Assembly (NCBI GenBank): GCA_942493135.1
Contig: OW818684.1
Span: forward strand, 4,402,001 to 4,466,000
Direction of reading: 5' to 3'
DNA: 64,000 nt
Source of the DNA: Planctellipticum sp942493135
GTDB lineage: Bacteria > Planctomycetota > Planctomycetia > Planctomycetales > Planctomycetaceae
Of this stretch, positions 26,609 to 36,505 are shown one piece after another. Each line of letters begins with the position of its first letter. The first letter of the stretch is position 1. The position numbers and the translations under genes are program-made. Under the pieces are notes generated by a model. It saw only the letters and a list, made by a program, of their open reading frames with translations, did no database searches and was not told the origin of the DNA.

Positions 26609-27988
26609 TCAGCCGAACACGCCCCAGACCGGTTTCCCCGCCGAAATCGGCTGCGGCCGGTCAAGCCGGTTGCGGACTTCCGTGTGGGAGTCGATGCCGA
26701 GCGCCGTATACATCGTTGCCGCCAGGTCGTCGAGCAGCACCGGATCGCGATCCGGGTAGGCGGCTTCCCGGTCCGATGCGCCGTGGACGTAGCCCCGTTT
26801 GACGCCGCCCCCCGCCAGCAGCACCGTGTAGCACTGCGGCCAGTGGTCCCGGCTGATGTTCGCGTTCAGCTTTGGCGTCCGGCCGAATTCCCCCATCCAC
26901 ACAATCAGCGTCGAGTCGAGCAGCCCGCGCTCGTCGAGGTCTTCGATCAGCGTCGGCAGCGTCTGGTCCAGCAGCGGCAGATGATACTTATCGAGAATCG
27001 GATACATGCGGGTGTTGTCGAAGCCGTGCGTGTCCCAGCCGTCTTCCAGCCGCCTTCCGCCGATGCTCCTGGCATAGTACACGTTGACGAACTTGACCCC
27101 CGTTTCGACCAGGCGGCGTGCCAGCAGGCAGCTTTGCCCGTAGGTCGTGCGCCCGTAACGGTCGCGGACTGCAGCCGGCTCTGAGGACAGGTCGAACGCT
27201 TGCCGGACGCGCGGCGAATTCAACATGCCGATCGCCCGCGTGTAATAGTCGTCCAGACCGCGGGCGGCGGCGGCATAGTCGAGCAGCCCGGCCTGGCGAT
27301 TGATCAGCCGCTGCATCTCGGTTCGCTGCTGCAGCCGCCCGGCGGTCACGGATCGCGGCAGGCTCAGTTCCGGCAATGCAAAGTCCGGCGCATTCGGATC
27401 GGCTTTCACCAGCAGCGGGTCGTGCGCCTTGCCGAGGAAACTGGCATGCTGGCCCGGTGTGATTTCTCCGTCGCGAATGACGTACGGATAAGCCACGAAC
27501 GACGGCAGATCGTCCTGCACGGGTGCGAGGCGGTCGACGACCGAGCCGTACGCCGGGGCCAGCTCCAGCGTATCGCGCAGGCGGATGTCGTCGACGGGAG
27601 GTGCATGACCCGTCAGGGCGTAATACGACGCCGAATTGTGATTCTTCATCGTGTGGTAGACGCTGCGGAGCAGCGTCACCTTGTGCATGACCTTCGCAAT
27701 CTGCGGCAACCGGTCGCAGATCGTGATTCCGGGGGCGCTGGTCTCCATCACCCCGTAGTGGCTGCGGATGCCCTCCGGAGCGTCGGGTTTGGGGTCGAAC
27801 GTATCGAGATGGCTCGGCCCGCCGAACTGGTAAAGAAAGATCACCGACTTCGCCGGTCCGGAGCGCTGCGCACCAGCGTCCACTGCCTGCATCAGCTTCG
27901 GCAGCGTCAGCCCCAGCATCCCCGCCCCGCCAATCTGCAGGGCCGAGCGCCGAGTCCATTGGGCAACGTCATTCGGGGGCATGGCCAT
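26609..27988 (-). CDS. DUF1501 secreted protein (planctomycete sulfatase-like fold)
   Basis: 459 residues with a twin-arginine-type N-terminus (WTRRSALQIGGAGMLGLTLP) and then the DUF1501 domain. Visible family segments are VIFLYQFGGPSHLDTFDPKP, VTLLRSVYHTMKNHNSASYYALTG, GWDTHGFDN and LIVWMGEFGRTPKLN. The alkaline-phosphatase-like core suggests a periplasmic hydrolase, but no biochemistry is established. It is nearly always paired with a DUF1549/DUF1553 gene in Planctomycetes. Here that partner starts 55 bp away on the same strand. Confidence 0.93.
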   Translation of the reverse strand: MAMPPNDVAQWTRRSALQIGGAGMLGLTLPKLMQAVDAGAQRSGPAKSVIFLYQFGGPSHLDTFDPKPDAPEGIRSHYGVMETSAPGITICDRLPQIAKVMHKVTLLRSVYHTMKNHNSASYYALTGHAPPVDDIRLRDTLELAPAYGSVVDRLAPVQDDLPSFVAYPYVIRDGEITPGQHASFLGKAHDPLLVKADPNAPDFALPELSLPRSVTAGRLQQRTEMQRLINRQAGLLDYAAAARGLDDYYTRAIGMLNSPRVRQAFDLSSEPAAVRDRYGRTTYGQSCLLARRLVETGVKFVNVYYARSIGGRRLEDGWDTHGFDNTRMYPILDKYHLPLLDQTLPTLIEDLDERGLLDSTLIVWMGEFGRTPKLNANISRDHWPQCYTVLLAGGGVKRGYVHGASDREAAYPDRDPVLLDDLAATMYTALGIDSHTEVRNRLDRPQPISAGKPVWGVFG

Positions 27989-28043
27989 GTCTCGATTCCA
28001 TTTCTACCGTCGTTGCGTGAAGTCTTTTCTGTTGGTCGTCCCA

Positions 28044-30308
28044 CTAATGCCGCAGCAGAAACTCGTGGGAATTCAATAGTCCCCACGCCAGGTCTTCCAG
28101 GGCCGAGCGTCGATTGGCCGCGCCGTCCAGCGCCGTCTTTGCGGCCTCAAGTTCCTCCGGAGACGGTTCGCGAGTCAACGCCGTCCAGTAGAGCGAGCGA
28201 ACCAGTTCGTCGGTCGACGCGGACGAATTCGCCAGCCGACCCAGACGGTTGTCGTCGCGGCCGAGCCACTGGTTGAGCAGTTCCCCGCTGATCAGCTCAA
28301 AGGTCTGATTGAGTGTCGTCTCGTCGGTCCGCTCGCAGTCGCACGACTGCAGCCGCGGCGGCTTGCCGAACAGCGTCAGGAAGCTGTCTTCACGCGTGGG
28401 GCGTTGCTCGCGCAACCGGACGGCGTGTACGCCGCAGAGCTGCTGCGCACGCATCCCTGCCGGGTAGCCGGCGAATTCCAGCGGCACGTCCAGCGTCGAC
28501 GAGACCGAGTCCAGAAGCTGCTCCGCCGAGTACCGTCGGACTTGCGCCCGCGAAAAATTCAGCTCATCGTCACGGTTGGAGGCGTTGGGGACGGCCGAAA
28601 ACTGGTACGTCTGCGAATTGGCGATGATCCGGACCAGGTGCCGGAAGTCGTAGCCGCTGGACCGCAGCTCCTGAGCCAGGGTCGCCAGCAGCGCCGGATT
28701 CGACGGCGGATTGGTGGCCCGGAAGTCATCCACGGGATCGACAATGCCCCGCCCCAGAATCTGCTGCCAGGTCCGGTTGGCCAGCATCTCCGCAAATCGC
28801 GGATTGTCCGCAGACGTCAACCAGTCGGCGAGCTCCAGCAGTCGATCGGCGTCTCCCGAGACGGGCTCTGCCGACTTCGACAGGAACTGCGGCGGACGAG
28901 GCCGGCCCGTTCGAGGATCGGCGACCTCCCCTGCGGACTTCATAAAGACGATCTGCTCGCCGTCGAACTCATGCTTGTCATTGGTATCCCGTCGACGGTT
29001 CTCCAGGACCTTGTAGTCCACGCGGGCAAACAGGTTCGACCAACTGTAGTAATCGTCCTGGGTCCATTGATCGAACGGATGATTGTGGCACTTCGCGCAC
29101 TGCAGGCGGATGCCCAGAAACAATTGAGCCACACCCTCCGACCGCTCGAAAGGATCGCGCATCGCCCGATAGAAGTTGGCCGTCGGCTCGGAGTATGTGC
29201 TGCCGCGGGAGCCGATCAGGTCTCGGACCATCTTGTCGAGTGGCTTGTTCGTCGCAAAGCAGTCCCGCAGCCAGCCGTGAAAGACCTGGGCCCCCTTGCG
29301 ATCGAGCGTCTTTTCCTCGATCCGCAGCATGTCCGCCCAGCGGAGCGCCCACCAGTCAGCGAACTCCGGACGTTCGAGCAGCTCGTCAATCACGCGGCCC
29401 CGTTTGTCTGGGGACTTGTCCGCGACGAACTTCCGGGCGGCTTCGGCCGAGGGAGGCAGGCCGATCAGGTCCAGCGAGACGCGCCGCAAGAACGTCGCGT
29501 CATCGCTCTGCGCCGACGGTTGAATCCTCACCTGCCGCAGCTTGGCAAACACATGCTCATCGATCGCGTTGGCAGGCTGCGGGCCCGTCCATTCCGACGC
29601 TCCACCTTCCGGCAGCAGCAGTACGCGGACCGGAGTCTGGGTCTGCAGTAGCCGGACCAGCAGCGTCGTTTCCCCGCGCGCCGAGCCGCGGACTTCTCCC
29701 TCTGCCGAAACGTCAATGACCGGCTGCGCCACTTCATAAACGGCTTTCGACGTCACGTCCTCGACCGCGCCGTCCGAATACTGGGCGGTGACCTGGACCG
29801 CCGATTTCCAGTCCGGTCCGGTGAGAATCAGTTCGGCTGGCTCGACCGTCAGCGCTTTCAGCCGGCGCGTCCCCGCAGCATCGGCCGGCAGGCCCGCGGC
29901 GATCCAGTCCCGGAGCACTCGATATTCGGGCGAATCCACCGCAAACCGCCGGCCCCCTTCGTGGGCCACCTGCATCGTGGCCTTCAACAGCACCAGACTC
30001 TGGTCGGGGGCGGAGGTGTTGGTTCGCCGCGCCTGCCAGTCGCGTGTGAGTACCTGAAAGTCGCCGGCGGGATTCTGGCCGCGGAGGGAGATCTGGAAGC
30101 CCCCCTTCCCCCGGGCATTGCCGTGACACGTTCCCAGATTACAGCCCGATTTCGACAGCACCGCCATGACATCGTTGCGAAAACTGACCGGCGGACCGGC
30201 CAGAATGACGACAGAATCGCTCAGCCCGAGGGCCAGCGTCAGCAGTCCGGTGATTCGGAACACGCCGAGAATCCGGTTCGATTGCGTCGAGGGAGGAAGC
30301 TTTGGCAT
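28044..30308 (-). CDS. DUF1549/DUF1553 secreted protein with cytochrome-like cysteine motifs
   Basis: 754 residues. A signal segment is followed by a cytochrome-C-like region (CNLGTCHGNARGKGGF), a Big2-like domain (about residues 155-235), DUF1549 with FLRRVSLDLIGLPPS and CAKCHNHPFDQW, and DUF1553 with RMFVN-like LANRTWQQILGRGIVDPVDDFR and SGYDFRHLVRIIANS. Planctomycetes carry many copies of this architecture beside DUF1501 genes. CxxCH-like motifs suggest haem binding in the periplasm, but this is not proven here. It reads toward the DUF1501 gene and is probably co-transcribed. Confidence 0.92.
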   Translation of the reverse strand: MPKLPPSTQSNRILGVFRITGLLTLALGLSDSVVILAGPPVSFRNDVMAVLSKSGCNLGTCHGNARGKGGFQISLRGQNPAGDFQVLTRDWQARRTNTSAPDQSLVLLKATMQVAHEGGRRFAVDSPEYRVLRDWIAAGLPADAAGTRRLKALTVEPAELILTGPDWKSAVQVTAQYSDGAVEDVTSKAVYEVAQPVIDVSAEGEVRGSARGETTLLVRLLQTQTPVRVLLLPEGGASEWTGPQPANAIDEHVFAKLRQVRIQPSAQSDDATFLRRVSLDLIGLPPSAEAARKFVADKSPDKRGRVIDELLERPEFADWWALRWADMLRIEEKTLDRKGAQVFHGWLRDCFATNKPLDKMVRDLIGSRGSTYSEPTANFYRAMRDPFERSEGVAQLFLGIRLQCAKCHNHPFDQWTQDDYYSWSNLFARVDYKVLENRRRDTNDKHEFDGEQIVFMKSAGEVADPRTGRPRPPQFLSKSAEPVSGDADRLLELADWLTSADNPRFAEMLANRTWQQILGRGIVDPVDDFRATNPPSNPALLATLAQELRSSGYDFRHLVRIIANSQTYQFSAVPNASNRDDELNFSRAQVRRYSAEQLLDSVSSTLDVPLEFAGYPAGMRAQQLCGVHAVRLREQRPTREDSFLTLFGKPPRLQSCDCERTDETTLNQTFELISGELLNQWLGRDDNRLGRLANSSASTDELVRSLYWTALTREPSPEELEAAKTALDGAANRRSALEDLAWGLLNSHEFLLRH

Positions 30309-30516
30309 GGGATCTCGGCGGCAGGCGAAACAGGCGGTTCGGCGGAGCCATCCATCAATATCGGCCGATGCAGTATTCTATTCCGGGAACTTGCCCTGCG
30401 AAAGGCGTGGTCGGCGAATCCGCCTTGTTGGTATTGTCACGTCTGACGCTCCGGAGGATTGTGAGACCGGTAGCCACGTCGTTTGCTTCGTGAAACTCCA
30501 ACGAGGGACGCCTCCT

Positions 30517-32316
30517 GTGATCAAGCATCGCGGACTCTGCAGCCTTCTGGCGCCTGCACTCCTGATGACGGCGAATCCGGTTCCGGCGCTGGCCAGGGTT
30601 TACGCGCCGCGGGTCGTCGCCGTCGGACAGCCCGATCCGCAGAGCGCGAACACCTTTCTCGCGCACGCCGCCTGGAAAGATCTGCCAGCCGAAAAACGAG
30701 CCGACGCGATCGGAACATTTCTGCTCGACCCGGCAAATGGCTTGCAGGTCACGGCGGTGTCTCCATTCACAGGGGCCGATCCCCGGCCGGAGCACCATCT
30801 GATCCGGGATCCTCTGCAGCTCTGGAACGTCTACGGCGCGGCGTCGCCGGAAGCGCTGAGTGCTGCGGTCGCCGCCCTGTGGGATGCCGGCGGTCCCGGG
30901 CGGGCGCAGGTTCTTTTTGATTCGCAGGCCAATCGCTGGGCTGTGGCGATTCCGACTGGCACCGGCAGCCGCGTCTTCGTTCCGGGCGGCGGAGAGTTTG
31001 CGGAGGTCGCAACTCTCCATCCCCGTTATTCCCAGGGCGTCGCACAGTACACGCAAGATCTCCTTCTCCGCCGCGGAGAAACCTTCACCGCCTGGTTTGC
31101 TCCGCAGGGCGATCGGTGGAGACTTGATCCCTCATGGCTCAAAGACAAGTCTCTCAAAGCCAGCCTTCTACAGCCGCCTGCTGGCCCCAAGATCCTGGGT
31201 GACGACATGGCGGCCGTCCGCCGCGGCAACGGCCTGTTCGTCTACGAACCTCAGTTGCAGGGGGACGCCGCAGATTTCGTGGACGGCGTTCTGACGTCAC
31301 GCAATCTGAAAATCACCGACTCCGGACTGACCCTCGACTCCGCCGGCGACGGTTTCGCCGTGTTCGCCGTCGAAACGCCGTTTGTCATTGTCCCGGAACT
31401 GGGCGACATTGCCGATCCCAAGGATGACCGCGGGGCGTCGGTCGTCGAATTCGACGGCGCCGGGTTGACAGCCGCCTGGTCTCCCGACGCCGGTGCGACG
31501 TGGATTTCACTCGAAACGAAAGAGTTTCCGGCGAAGCTCGATCTGACGAAGGAGGTCTCAGGCAAGTCGGGTTATCTGCTCCGTTTGAACCTCAAGGGCA
31601 AACCGGGCGAAGCGGTCGTGAAATCGTTCCGTGTGTCGACCTGGGTTCAACTGGCGCCCAGTGCGTTGCCGGTAGTCCGCCCGGGTGAAAACCGCTTCGA
31701 ACTGAAAACCCGCGACCACATTGGACTGGAGTCCCTGCCGCTGGTGGTTGAAGCGAACGGCCCCGATGAAAATGAATTCCTGAAGTACGCCATCCGCCCG
31801 CCTCGCGAACTGAATCCCGACAACAGCCAGCGCCGCGCCGTCGGTCCTTTCAGTCTGCGAATCCCGGCCCGGCCGGGAACACAGATCGCCTGGCTGTCGG
31901 TGGCCGCCAGTCTCTCGGCGGATCCGGGCGGGAGCCAGACCGCACGGTTCGGGCTCGCGACCGATCGCCCTGCGGCCTTCGTGGCCCAGGACCTGCCCCG
32001 ACTGCCCGGCGAACACAACCACTGGCATTATCAGTTTCTGAGCGATGTCCGGCTGGAACAGCCGGCGGAAACCGTCTATCTGCAGTTGGAAGGCCGGCCT
32101 TCGCTCAACGCGTACCGCGTGGTGGCGCATTGCATTCCGCGCGAAGCTCAACCGGCAAGCCGTCTCCAGGTCACCCACCGCTGGCGGGAAGCCGGCGTCG
32201 AGAAAGAATCGGCCCACGAACTGGAGGAGGGGGCGAGCTATCAGGTCATCGCCGGCGATCAGATCGAGAATGTGGCCGTGGAATATGGCGTGGCCGGTGG
32301 AAGACCTCCCCGCTGA
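30517..32316 (+). CDS. Unknown secreted protein
   Basis: 599 residues from a GTG at 30517 with GAGGGA about 9 nt upstream. This start gives a good signal peptide (MIKHRGLCSLLAPALLMTAN). The long frame to 30166 runs antisense into the divergent DUF1549 gene and is rejected. The mature part is beta-rich with segments such as AVETPFVIVPEL, DAGATWISLETKEF and KSGYLLRLNLKGKPG. This suggests jelly-roll or Ig-like domains, but I do not recognise a family. It is divergent from the DUF1549/DUF1501 pair. Confidence 0.65.
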   Translation: MIKHRGLCSLLAPALLMTANPVPALARVYAPRVVAVGQPDPQSANTFLAHAAWKDLPAEKRADAIGTFLLDPANGLQVTAVSPFTGADPRPEHHLIRDPLQLWNVYGAASPEALSAAVAALWDAGGPGRAQVLFDSQANRWAVAIPTGTGSRVFVPGGGEFAEVATLHPRYSQGVAQYTQDLLLRRGETFTAWFAPQGDRWRLDPSWLKDKSLKASLLQPPAGPKILGDDMAAVRRGNGLFVYEPQLQGDAADFVDGVLTSRNLKITDSGLTLDSAGDGFAVFAVETPFVIVPELGDIADPKDDRGASVVEFDGAGLTAAWSPDAGATWISLETKEFPAKLDLTKEVSGKSGYLLRLNLKGKPGEAVVKSFRVSTWVQLAPSALPVVRPGENRFELKTRDHIGLESLPLVVEANGPDENEFLKYAIRPPRELNPDNSQRRAVGPFSLRIPARPGTQIAWLSVAASLSADPGGSQTARFGLATDRPAAFVAQDLPRLPGEHNHWHYQFLSDVRLEQPAETVYLQLEGRPSLNAYRVVAHCIPREAQPASRLQVTHRWREAGVEKESAHELEEGASYQVIAGDQIENVAVEYGVAGGRPPR

Positions 32317-32541
32317 CGCCTGCATTTGATCCGCGGTGCTTCAGAGTGCGTTTCCTCGCGAAACCTCCCGGATTCAGCGCGGGTACACACCCGTAATGGG
32401 ATTGTGTCCTCCGTTTGAAATCGACAAGATATCGAGCCGTTCAGCGCTCCGTTGAGTAACGGTGCAGCTCCTTCTGCAGTCCGACACTGTCGGGGGACGG
32501 GGGCGGTTTTCGCCGATCGTCGGAAAGGATTGGATCGAGGT

Positions 32542-34254
32542 ATGAAGATGTTGAAATTCGGCCCGGCCGCGCTGCTGAGCCTCGGATTCGCCCTGTGCAC
32601 GGCGATGCAGCCCGTCCGCGGCGAAGAGGATCCGGTCGTCGAGCAGCTCCTGCCGCCGCAGACGATGCTCATGATCTCGGTTCCGGACGTGCCGGAATTG
32701 AAGGCGCAGGGGGCTGACTCGCTGTTCGGCAAACTGCTCGCCGATCCCGCCCTGCAGCCGTTCATTGAAGAAGTTCGCGGGAAGCTCGACGAGGCTTCCA
32801 ACGCCGTCAGCGAAAAGCTCGGACTGTCGCTGGCTGATCTGGCGGATCTGCCTCAGGGCGAAGTGACCTTTGCCGTCGTTGCTCCCAAACCCGGCAAGCT
32901 GGCCGCCGTGATGCTGTTGGATTACGGCGAACATGGCGACGAAATCGACAAACTCCTCGAGCAGGGGCATGCCGCCGCCGTGGAACAGGGCTGCGAGCAC
33001 TCGACCCAAATGATTGGCGACGTCGAAGTCAACATCTACAAGATCCCGAATAACGATCCGAACAACCCGGTCAAGCACGTCGCCTACTTTTCGCACGACA
33101 GCTATCTCGGCGTGGCGACGGACATTGCCGCCCTGCAGCAGGTCCTCGACCGGATGTCCGGTTCGAAACGAGACTCGCTGGCCACGACCGACGTCTACTC
33201 GTACATCAGCGAAAAGGTGGAAGCCGGCGACGCCGATCCCGCTTTCGTCTGGTATTTCGATCCTATCGGCCTCGTGCAGTCCGCCGTTACGATGATCCAG
33301 GTCCAGAACCCGCAGGCGGCTATGGTCATGGGCTTTCTGCCCATCCTGGGGATCGACAAGCTCAAGGGGATGGGGGGGGCCAGCTACTTCGCCGTCGATG
33401 ACTACGACGGCATGACAAAATCCTTCATCTACGCCGAGCAGCCCACCAGCGGACTGATGAACGTGTTCCAGTTCCCCGCCACCGCCATGTCTCCCCCCGC
33501 CTGGGTACCGGCCGACGCGGTGATGTACAGTGGTTTTAACTGGGATGCCGCCGAAGCGTATTCGGCCGTCGAGACCCTGCTCGACTCGTTCCAGGGCCCC
33601 GGCGCCTTCGAACGGATCATTGATGGATTTGCCGAAGACGAAGAAGGCCCGCAGATCCACATCAAGAAGGACATCATCGAACAGCTCTCCGGCCTGATTC
33701 ACATCGTCGGCAACGCTCCGGCGTCCGCCGACGAGCCGAGCCAGGACTTCATTGTCGCTCTGGGCCTCAAGAACGAAGACAAGGTCAAGAAGCTCCTCGC
33801 CAAAGCCGCCAAGTCCGACGGATTCGACGGCAAGATCCGAGAGTTCGAGGGTGCGACGGTCTACGAAATGTCCTTCGATGCCGGCGGGGCCGAAAAGTCC
33901 CTCGTCGTCACCGTCACCGGCGACACCCTCGTCGTCGGCACCGAGCCGAGCAGCGTGGAGAATGTCATCCGGGGCAAGAGCGGCGCAAGTTCGCTGGCCG
34001 ACTCGGCGGGATACAAGAAACTGGCGAAGCACATTCCCGGTAAGGTTTCCATCCTGAGCTACCAGAAGCAGGATGCTCAGCTTCAAGCCGGGTACGAGCA
34101 GTTGAGGGCGATGGACCCGGAATCCGCTGGCGGTCTCGACATGAGCAAGCTGCCGGAGTTCGATGTCATCCAGAAATACCTGCGACCCTCGGTTTCCTAC
34201 GTCGTTCCGGACGAGAACGGGGCCCTGCAGGTCGGCTTCACGCTGAAAGACTGA
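32542..34254 (+). CDS. Secreted protein, DUF3352-like
   Basis: About 570 residues. A signal peptide (MLKFGPAALLSLGFALCTAM) leads into repeated segments resembling DUF3352 proteins: LLPPQTMLMISVPDVPELKAQ, then GDVEVNIYKIP, and later VVGTEPSSVENVIRGKS. The ATG at 32542 is one option; a second ATG at 32548 lies 7 nt after GAGG and may be the true start. The protein is acidic and probably periplasmic. Function is unknown. A terminator follows directly. Confidence 0.72.
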   Translation: MKMLKFGPAALLSLGFALCTAMQPVRGEEDPVVEQLLPPQTMLMISVPDVPELKAQGADSLFGKLLADPALQPFIEEVRGKLDEASNAVSEKLGLSLADLADLPQGEVTFAVVAPKPGKLAAVMLLDYGEHGDEIDKLLEQGHAAAVEQGCEHSTQMIGDVEVNIYKIPNNDPNNPVKHVAYFSHDSYLGVATDIAALQQVLDRMSGSKRDSLATTDVYSYISEKVEAGDADPAFVWYFDPIGLVQSAVTMIQVQNPQAAMVMGFLPILGIDKLKGMGGASYFAVDDYDGMTKSFIYAEQPTSGLMNVFQFPATAMSPPAWVPADAVMYSGFNWDAAEAYSAVETLLDSFQGPGAFERIIDGFAEDEEGPQIHIKKDIIEQLSGLIHIVGNAPASADEPSQDFIVALGLKNEDKVKKLLAKAAKSDGFDGKIREFEGATVYEMSFDAGGAEKSLVVTVTGDTLVVGTEPSSVENVIRGKSGASSLADSAGYKKLAKHIPGKVSILSYQKQDAQLQAGYEQLRAMDPESAGGLDMSKLPEFDVIQKYLRPSVSYVVPDENGALQVGFTLKD

Positions 34255-34304
34255 GCAGTCTGAGGCCGCCGTTTCGACGCCGGCAATGGACTTGGACAAT
34301 CCTC

Positions 34305-34339
34305 GCGAGGCCCCGCAGTCATCGACTGTGGGGCCTCGC
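34305..34339 (+). terminator. Intrinsic terminator after the DUF3352-like gene
   Basis: A 16-nt arm (34305-34320) pairs with 34324-34339 with one G-T pair and a 3-nt loop, followed by TTCGTTTGC. It separates the two secreted-protein genes. Confidence 0.65.
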
Positions 34340-34458
34340 TTCGTTTGCGGGCGAAACTTTTCTGCCGACGACGTGTTCAATCTCCTGTGATGACTACGGT
34401 TTCTACAGGACAAGTCCGCGGCTTCGAGCCCGGCGGATGATTTACGGGACGCAACATC

Positions 34459-35667
34459 ATGCAGCGTGAACACTGGCTCTGGGGGGCGGCTCTGGCCGCA
34501 GCAATCGGGCCGGCCGGTCTGGCCGCCGCTCAGGACGCTCTTCCCAAACCGGCCGATCTATTCAAACAGCTCGACAAGAATGCCGACGGCAAACTTGTCG
34601 CCGACGAGATTCCCCAGGAACACCGCCGCCTGTTCGAGCGCGTTCAGCGGGCAGGCGACAAAAATGAAGACGGCCAGCTCAACCTCGAAGAATTCGAAGC
34701 GGCCCATCAGCCGGACGCTCCCACCGGCGGAAGTCTCGGCGGTCCAGGCGGTGCCGGAGGTGGACGCCCGAATCCCGAGGAGTTTCGCGAACGTCTGAAG
34801 CAGATGGACCGCAATGGCGACGGCAAGATCTCCCGGAGCGAAATTCCCGACTTCGCCAGAGAACGTCTGATGCCGCTGTTCGACCGGCTCGGCAAGGACG
34901 AACTTTCGCTCGAAGACATCGGCCGATTCTCCGGCGGACAACGCCCCGAACCGGGTCAGCTCTTCGGCCAACTCGACAAGAACAGCGACGGCAAGGTCTC
35001 GCGCGACGAGCTTCCCGCAGAAGCCCGCGAACGGATGGCCCGCTACTTTGATCAGGCCGGCAAGGACGAACTGACTCGCGACGAGTTCGCCGCCGCCTTC
35101 CGCGGTGCGATGCAAGGACCTCCCGGTGACGGCAATCGTCCTCGAACAGCCGATGGACAGCCCGGCGGCCGCCCCGGCTTCGGCCCCCCTCGCATGCCTC
35201 GCTTCCTGCAGACGCTCGATGCCGACGGAGACTCCCGCATCTCCAAGGCCGAATTGTCCAAGGCTGGCGAAAAGTTCGCCGATCTCGACGAGAACAGCGA
35301 TGGTCAACTCGATCCGCGTGAGCTGATGGGCCCCCCGCCGGAAGGCATGGGACCCGGTATGGCGCTCGGAGGACAGCGTCCCGCCGCTGGTCGCCCGGAA
35401 ATGGAAGGCCGGCGTCCCGAGGGAGACCGCCCGGGAACTCCTCAGACCGGACGTACCGATGGCCAGTTCCTGGCCCGCCTCGACAAGAATGGCGACGGCA
35501 AACTGTCGAAGGACGAGGCCCCCGAACGCATGAAAGAGAATTTCGAGCGACTGGACCGCAACAAGGACGGATTCCTCGATCGAGAAGAAATGCTCAGTCA
35601 GTTCCGTCAGGGGCGTCCCGGCGGCCGTCCCCCCGCGGAAGGTCAGCCGGACAAGAAGCCTGAATAG
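34459..35667 (+). CDS. Secreted calcium-binding protein with eight EF-hand loops
   Basis: 402 residues after a signal peptide. Eight canonical-looking EF-hand loops are visible: DKNADGKLVADE, DKNEDGQLNLEE, DRNGDGKISRSE, DKNSDGKVSRDE, DADGDSRISKAE, DENSDGQLDPRE, DKNGDGKLSKDE and DRNKDGFLDREE. Two shorter half-loops (GKDELSLED, GKDELTRDE) look degenerate. Gly/Pro/Arg-rich linkers lie between the clusters. Such proteins are common in Planctomycetes and probably bind calcium outside the cytoplasm, perhaps in cell-wall or matrix adhesion. A clean terminator follows. Confidence 0.85.
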   Translation: MQREHWLWGAALAAAIGPAGLAAAQDALPKPADLFKQLDKNADGKLVADEIPQEHRRLFERVQRAGDKNEDGQLNLEEFEAAHQPDAPTGGSLGGPGGAGGGRPNPEEFRERLKQMDRNGDGKISRSEIPDFARERLMPLFDRLGKDELSLEDIGRFSGGQRPEPGQLFGQLDKNSDGKVSRDELPAEARERMARYFDQAGKDELTRDEFAAAFRGAMQGPPGDGNRPRTADGQPGGRPGFGPPRMPRFLQTLDADGDSRISKAELSKAGEKFADLDENSDGQLDPRELMGPPPEGMGPGMALGGQRPAAGRPEMEGRRPEGDRPGTPQTGRTDGQFLARLDKNGDGKLSKDEAPERMKENFERLDRNKDGFLDREEMLSQFRQGRPGGRPPAEGQPDKKPE

Positions 35668-35984
35668 CCCATTCGCAGTTCCTGCTTCCCGCGGACCTCC
35701 TCTCTCCGCGGCGAGAATCGCCCGAACGCCCCGGCGTCCATTGCCGGGGCGTTCGCATTGATCGGGGCGGAATTCCCGGCTGCGAGTGCCTGACCCAGCC
35801 GTCCCGGAGGCAGAAACCGGCCAGTCCTGCCGGTCTGCGGTCGATTTCCCGGAACGCGTCCTGCTCGTGGCTTCCGAGTGGCGGGCTCCCTCTTGACCCA
35901 CTCTTCGTGATCCGGGATGGTCCGGTTTTGCAGGCCCATCCGCCGCTCTCCACATTCCATCAGGCTCAAACGAGGAGACGCACC
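35668..35984. other. Intergenic region between the EF-hand and small lipoprotein genes
   Basis: 317 bases. It holds the terminator at 35723-35755 and the ribosome site GAGGAG at 35972-35977. I see no other signal. Confidence 0.5.
35723..35755 (+). terminator. Intrinsic terminator after the EF-hand gene
   Basis: A perfect 13-bp inverted repeat CGAACGCCCCGGC / GCCGGGGCGTTCG (35723-35735 and 35743-35755) has a 7-nt loop. No T-run of length follows, but the stem is very stable. Confidence 0.6.
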
Positions 35985-36212
35985 ATGCCCCCCTTGCGAA
36001 CCCTCATCCTTATGGCGCTGCTGGTCAGCAACGCGACCGGCTGTTCCCTTCTGTATGAACTGCAGCCCCATCGGCTCCGCAAACTCAACAGCGGCCCGGC
36101 CCCGTCCTTTGACCCGGAATTCAGCAGTCTGAATTCGCCGACGGCCGTCGAATTCGCAAGCGCCGACGCAGGCCATACGCCGCCGGTCCTCCGAGCCCAG
36201 AGCCCCCTGTAG
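35985..36212 (+). CDS. Small lipoprotein
   Basis: 75 residues from the ATG at 35985, with GAGGAG 7 nt before it, one of the clearest ribosome sites in the window. A short hydrophobic start ends with the lipobox-like ATGC in ALLVSNATGCSLLYEL. The rest is low-complexity with no recognised domain. It stands alone, about 290 bp before the Tat-exported oxidoreductase gene. Confidence 0.6.
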   Translation: MPPLRTLILMALLVSNATGCSLLYELQPHRLRKLNSGPAPSFDPEFSSLNSPTAVEFASADAGHTPPVLRAQSPL

Positions 36213-36505
36213 GGTCGATTCCCCCGGCCGGTCTGCCATCGCGGTCTGGCAGAATTCAATCTCGCGAATTCCGCCCTCCCGGCCGTCCTGCGCGACTGTC
36301 TTCGCGCGCTGCCAGATGCCGTTTCTCAGCTCTCCGTCCCTCAACGCTGAATGCTCAGCGCTCCTCCGCTCCCCAACAGACACTTGCGGCATAGCGCGAA
36401 CCACGCCTAGACTTGTGTTTTGCGCCTCGAAAGACGCGCCTGTGGATTTCCCCCCGGCGCGGCTTTCCTCTTCCCACGATCCTGCTTCCCGAGGGGACGA
36501 TCACC

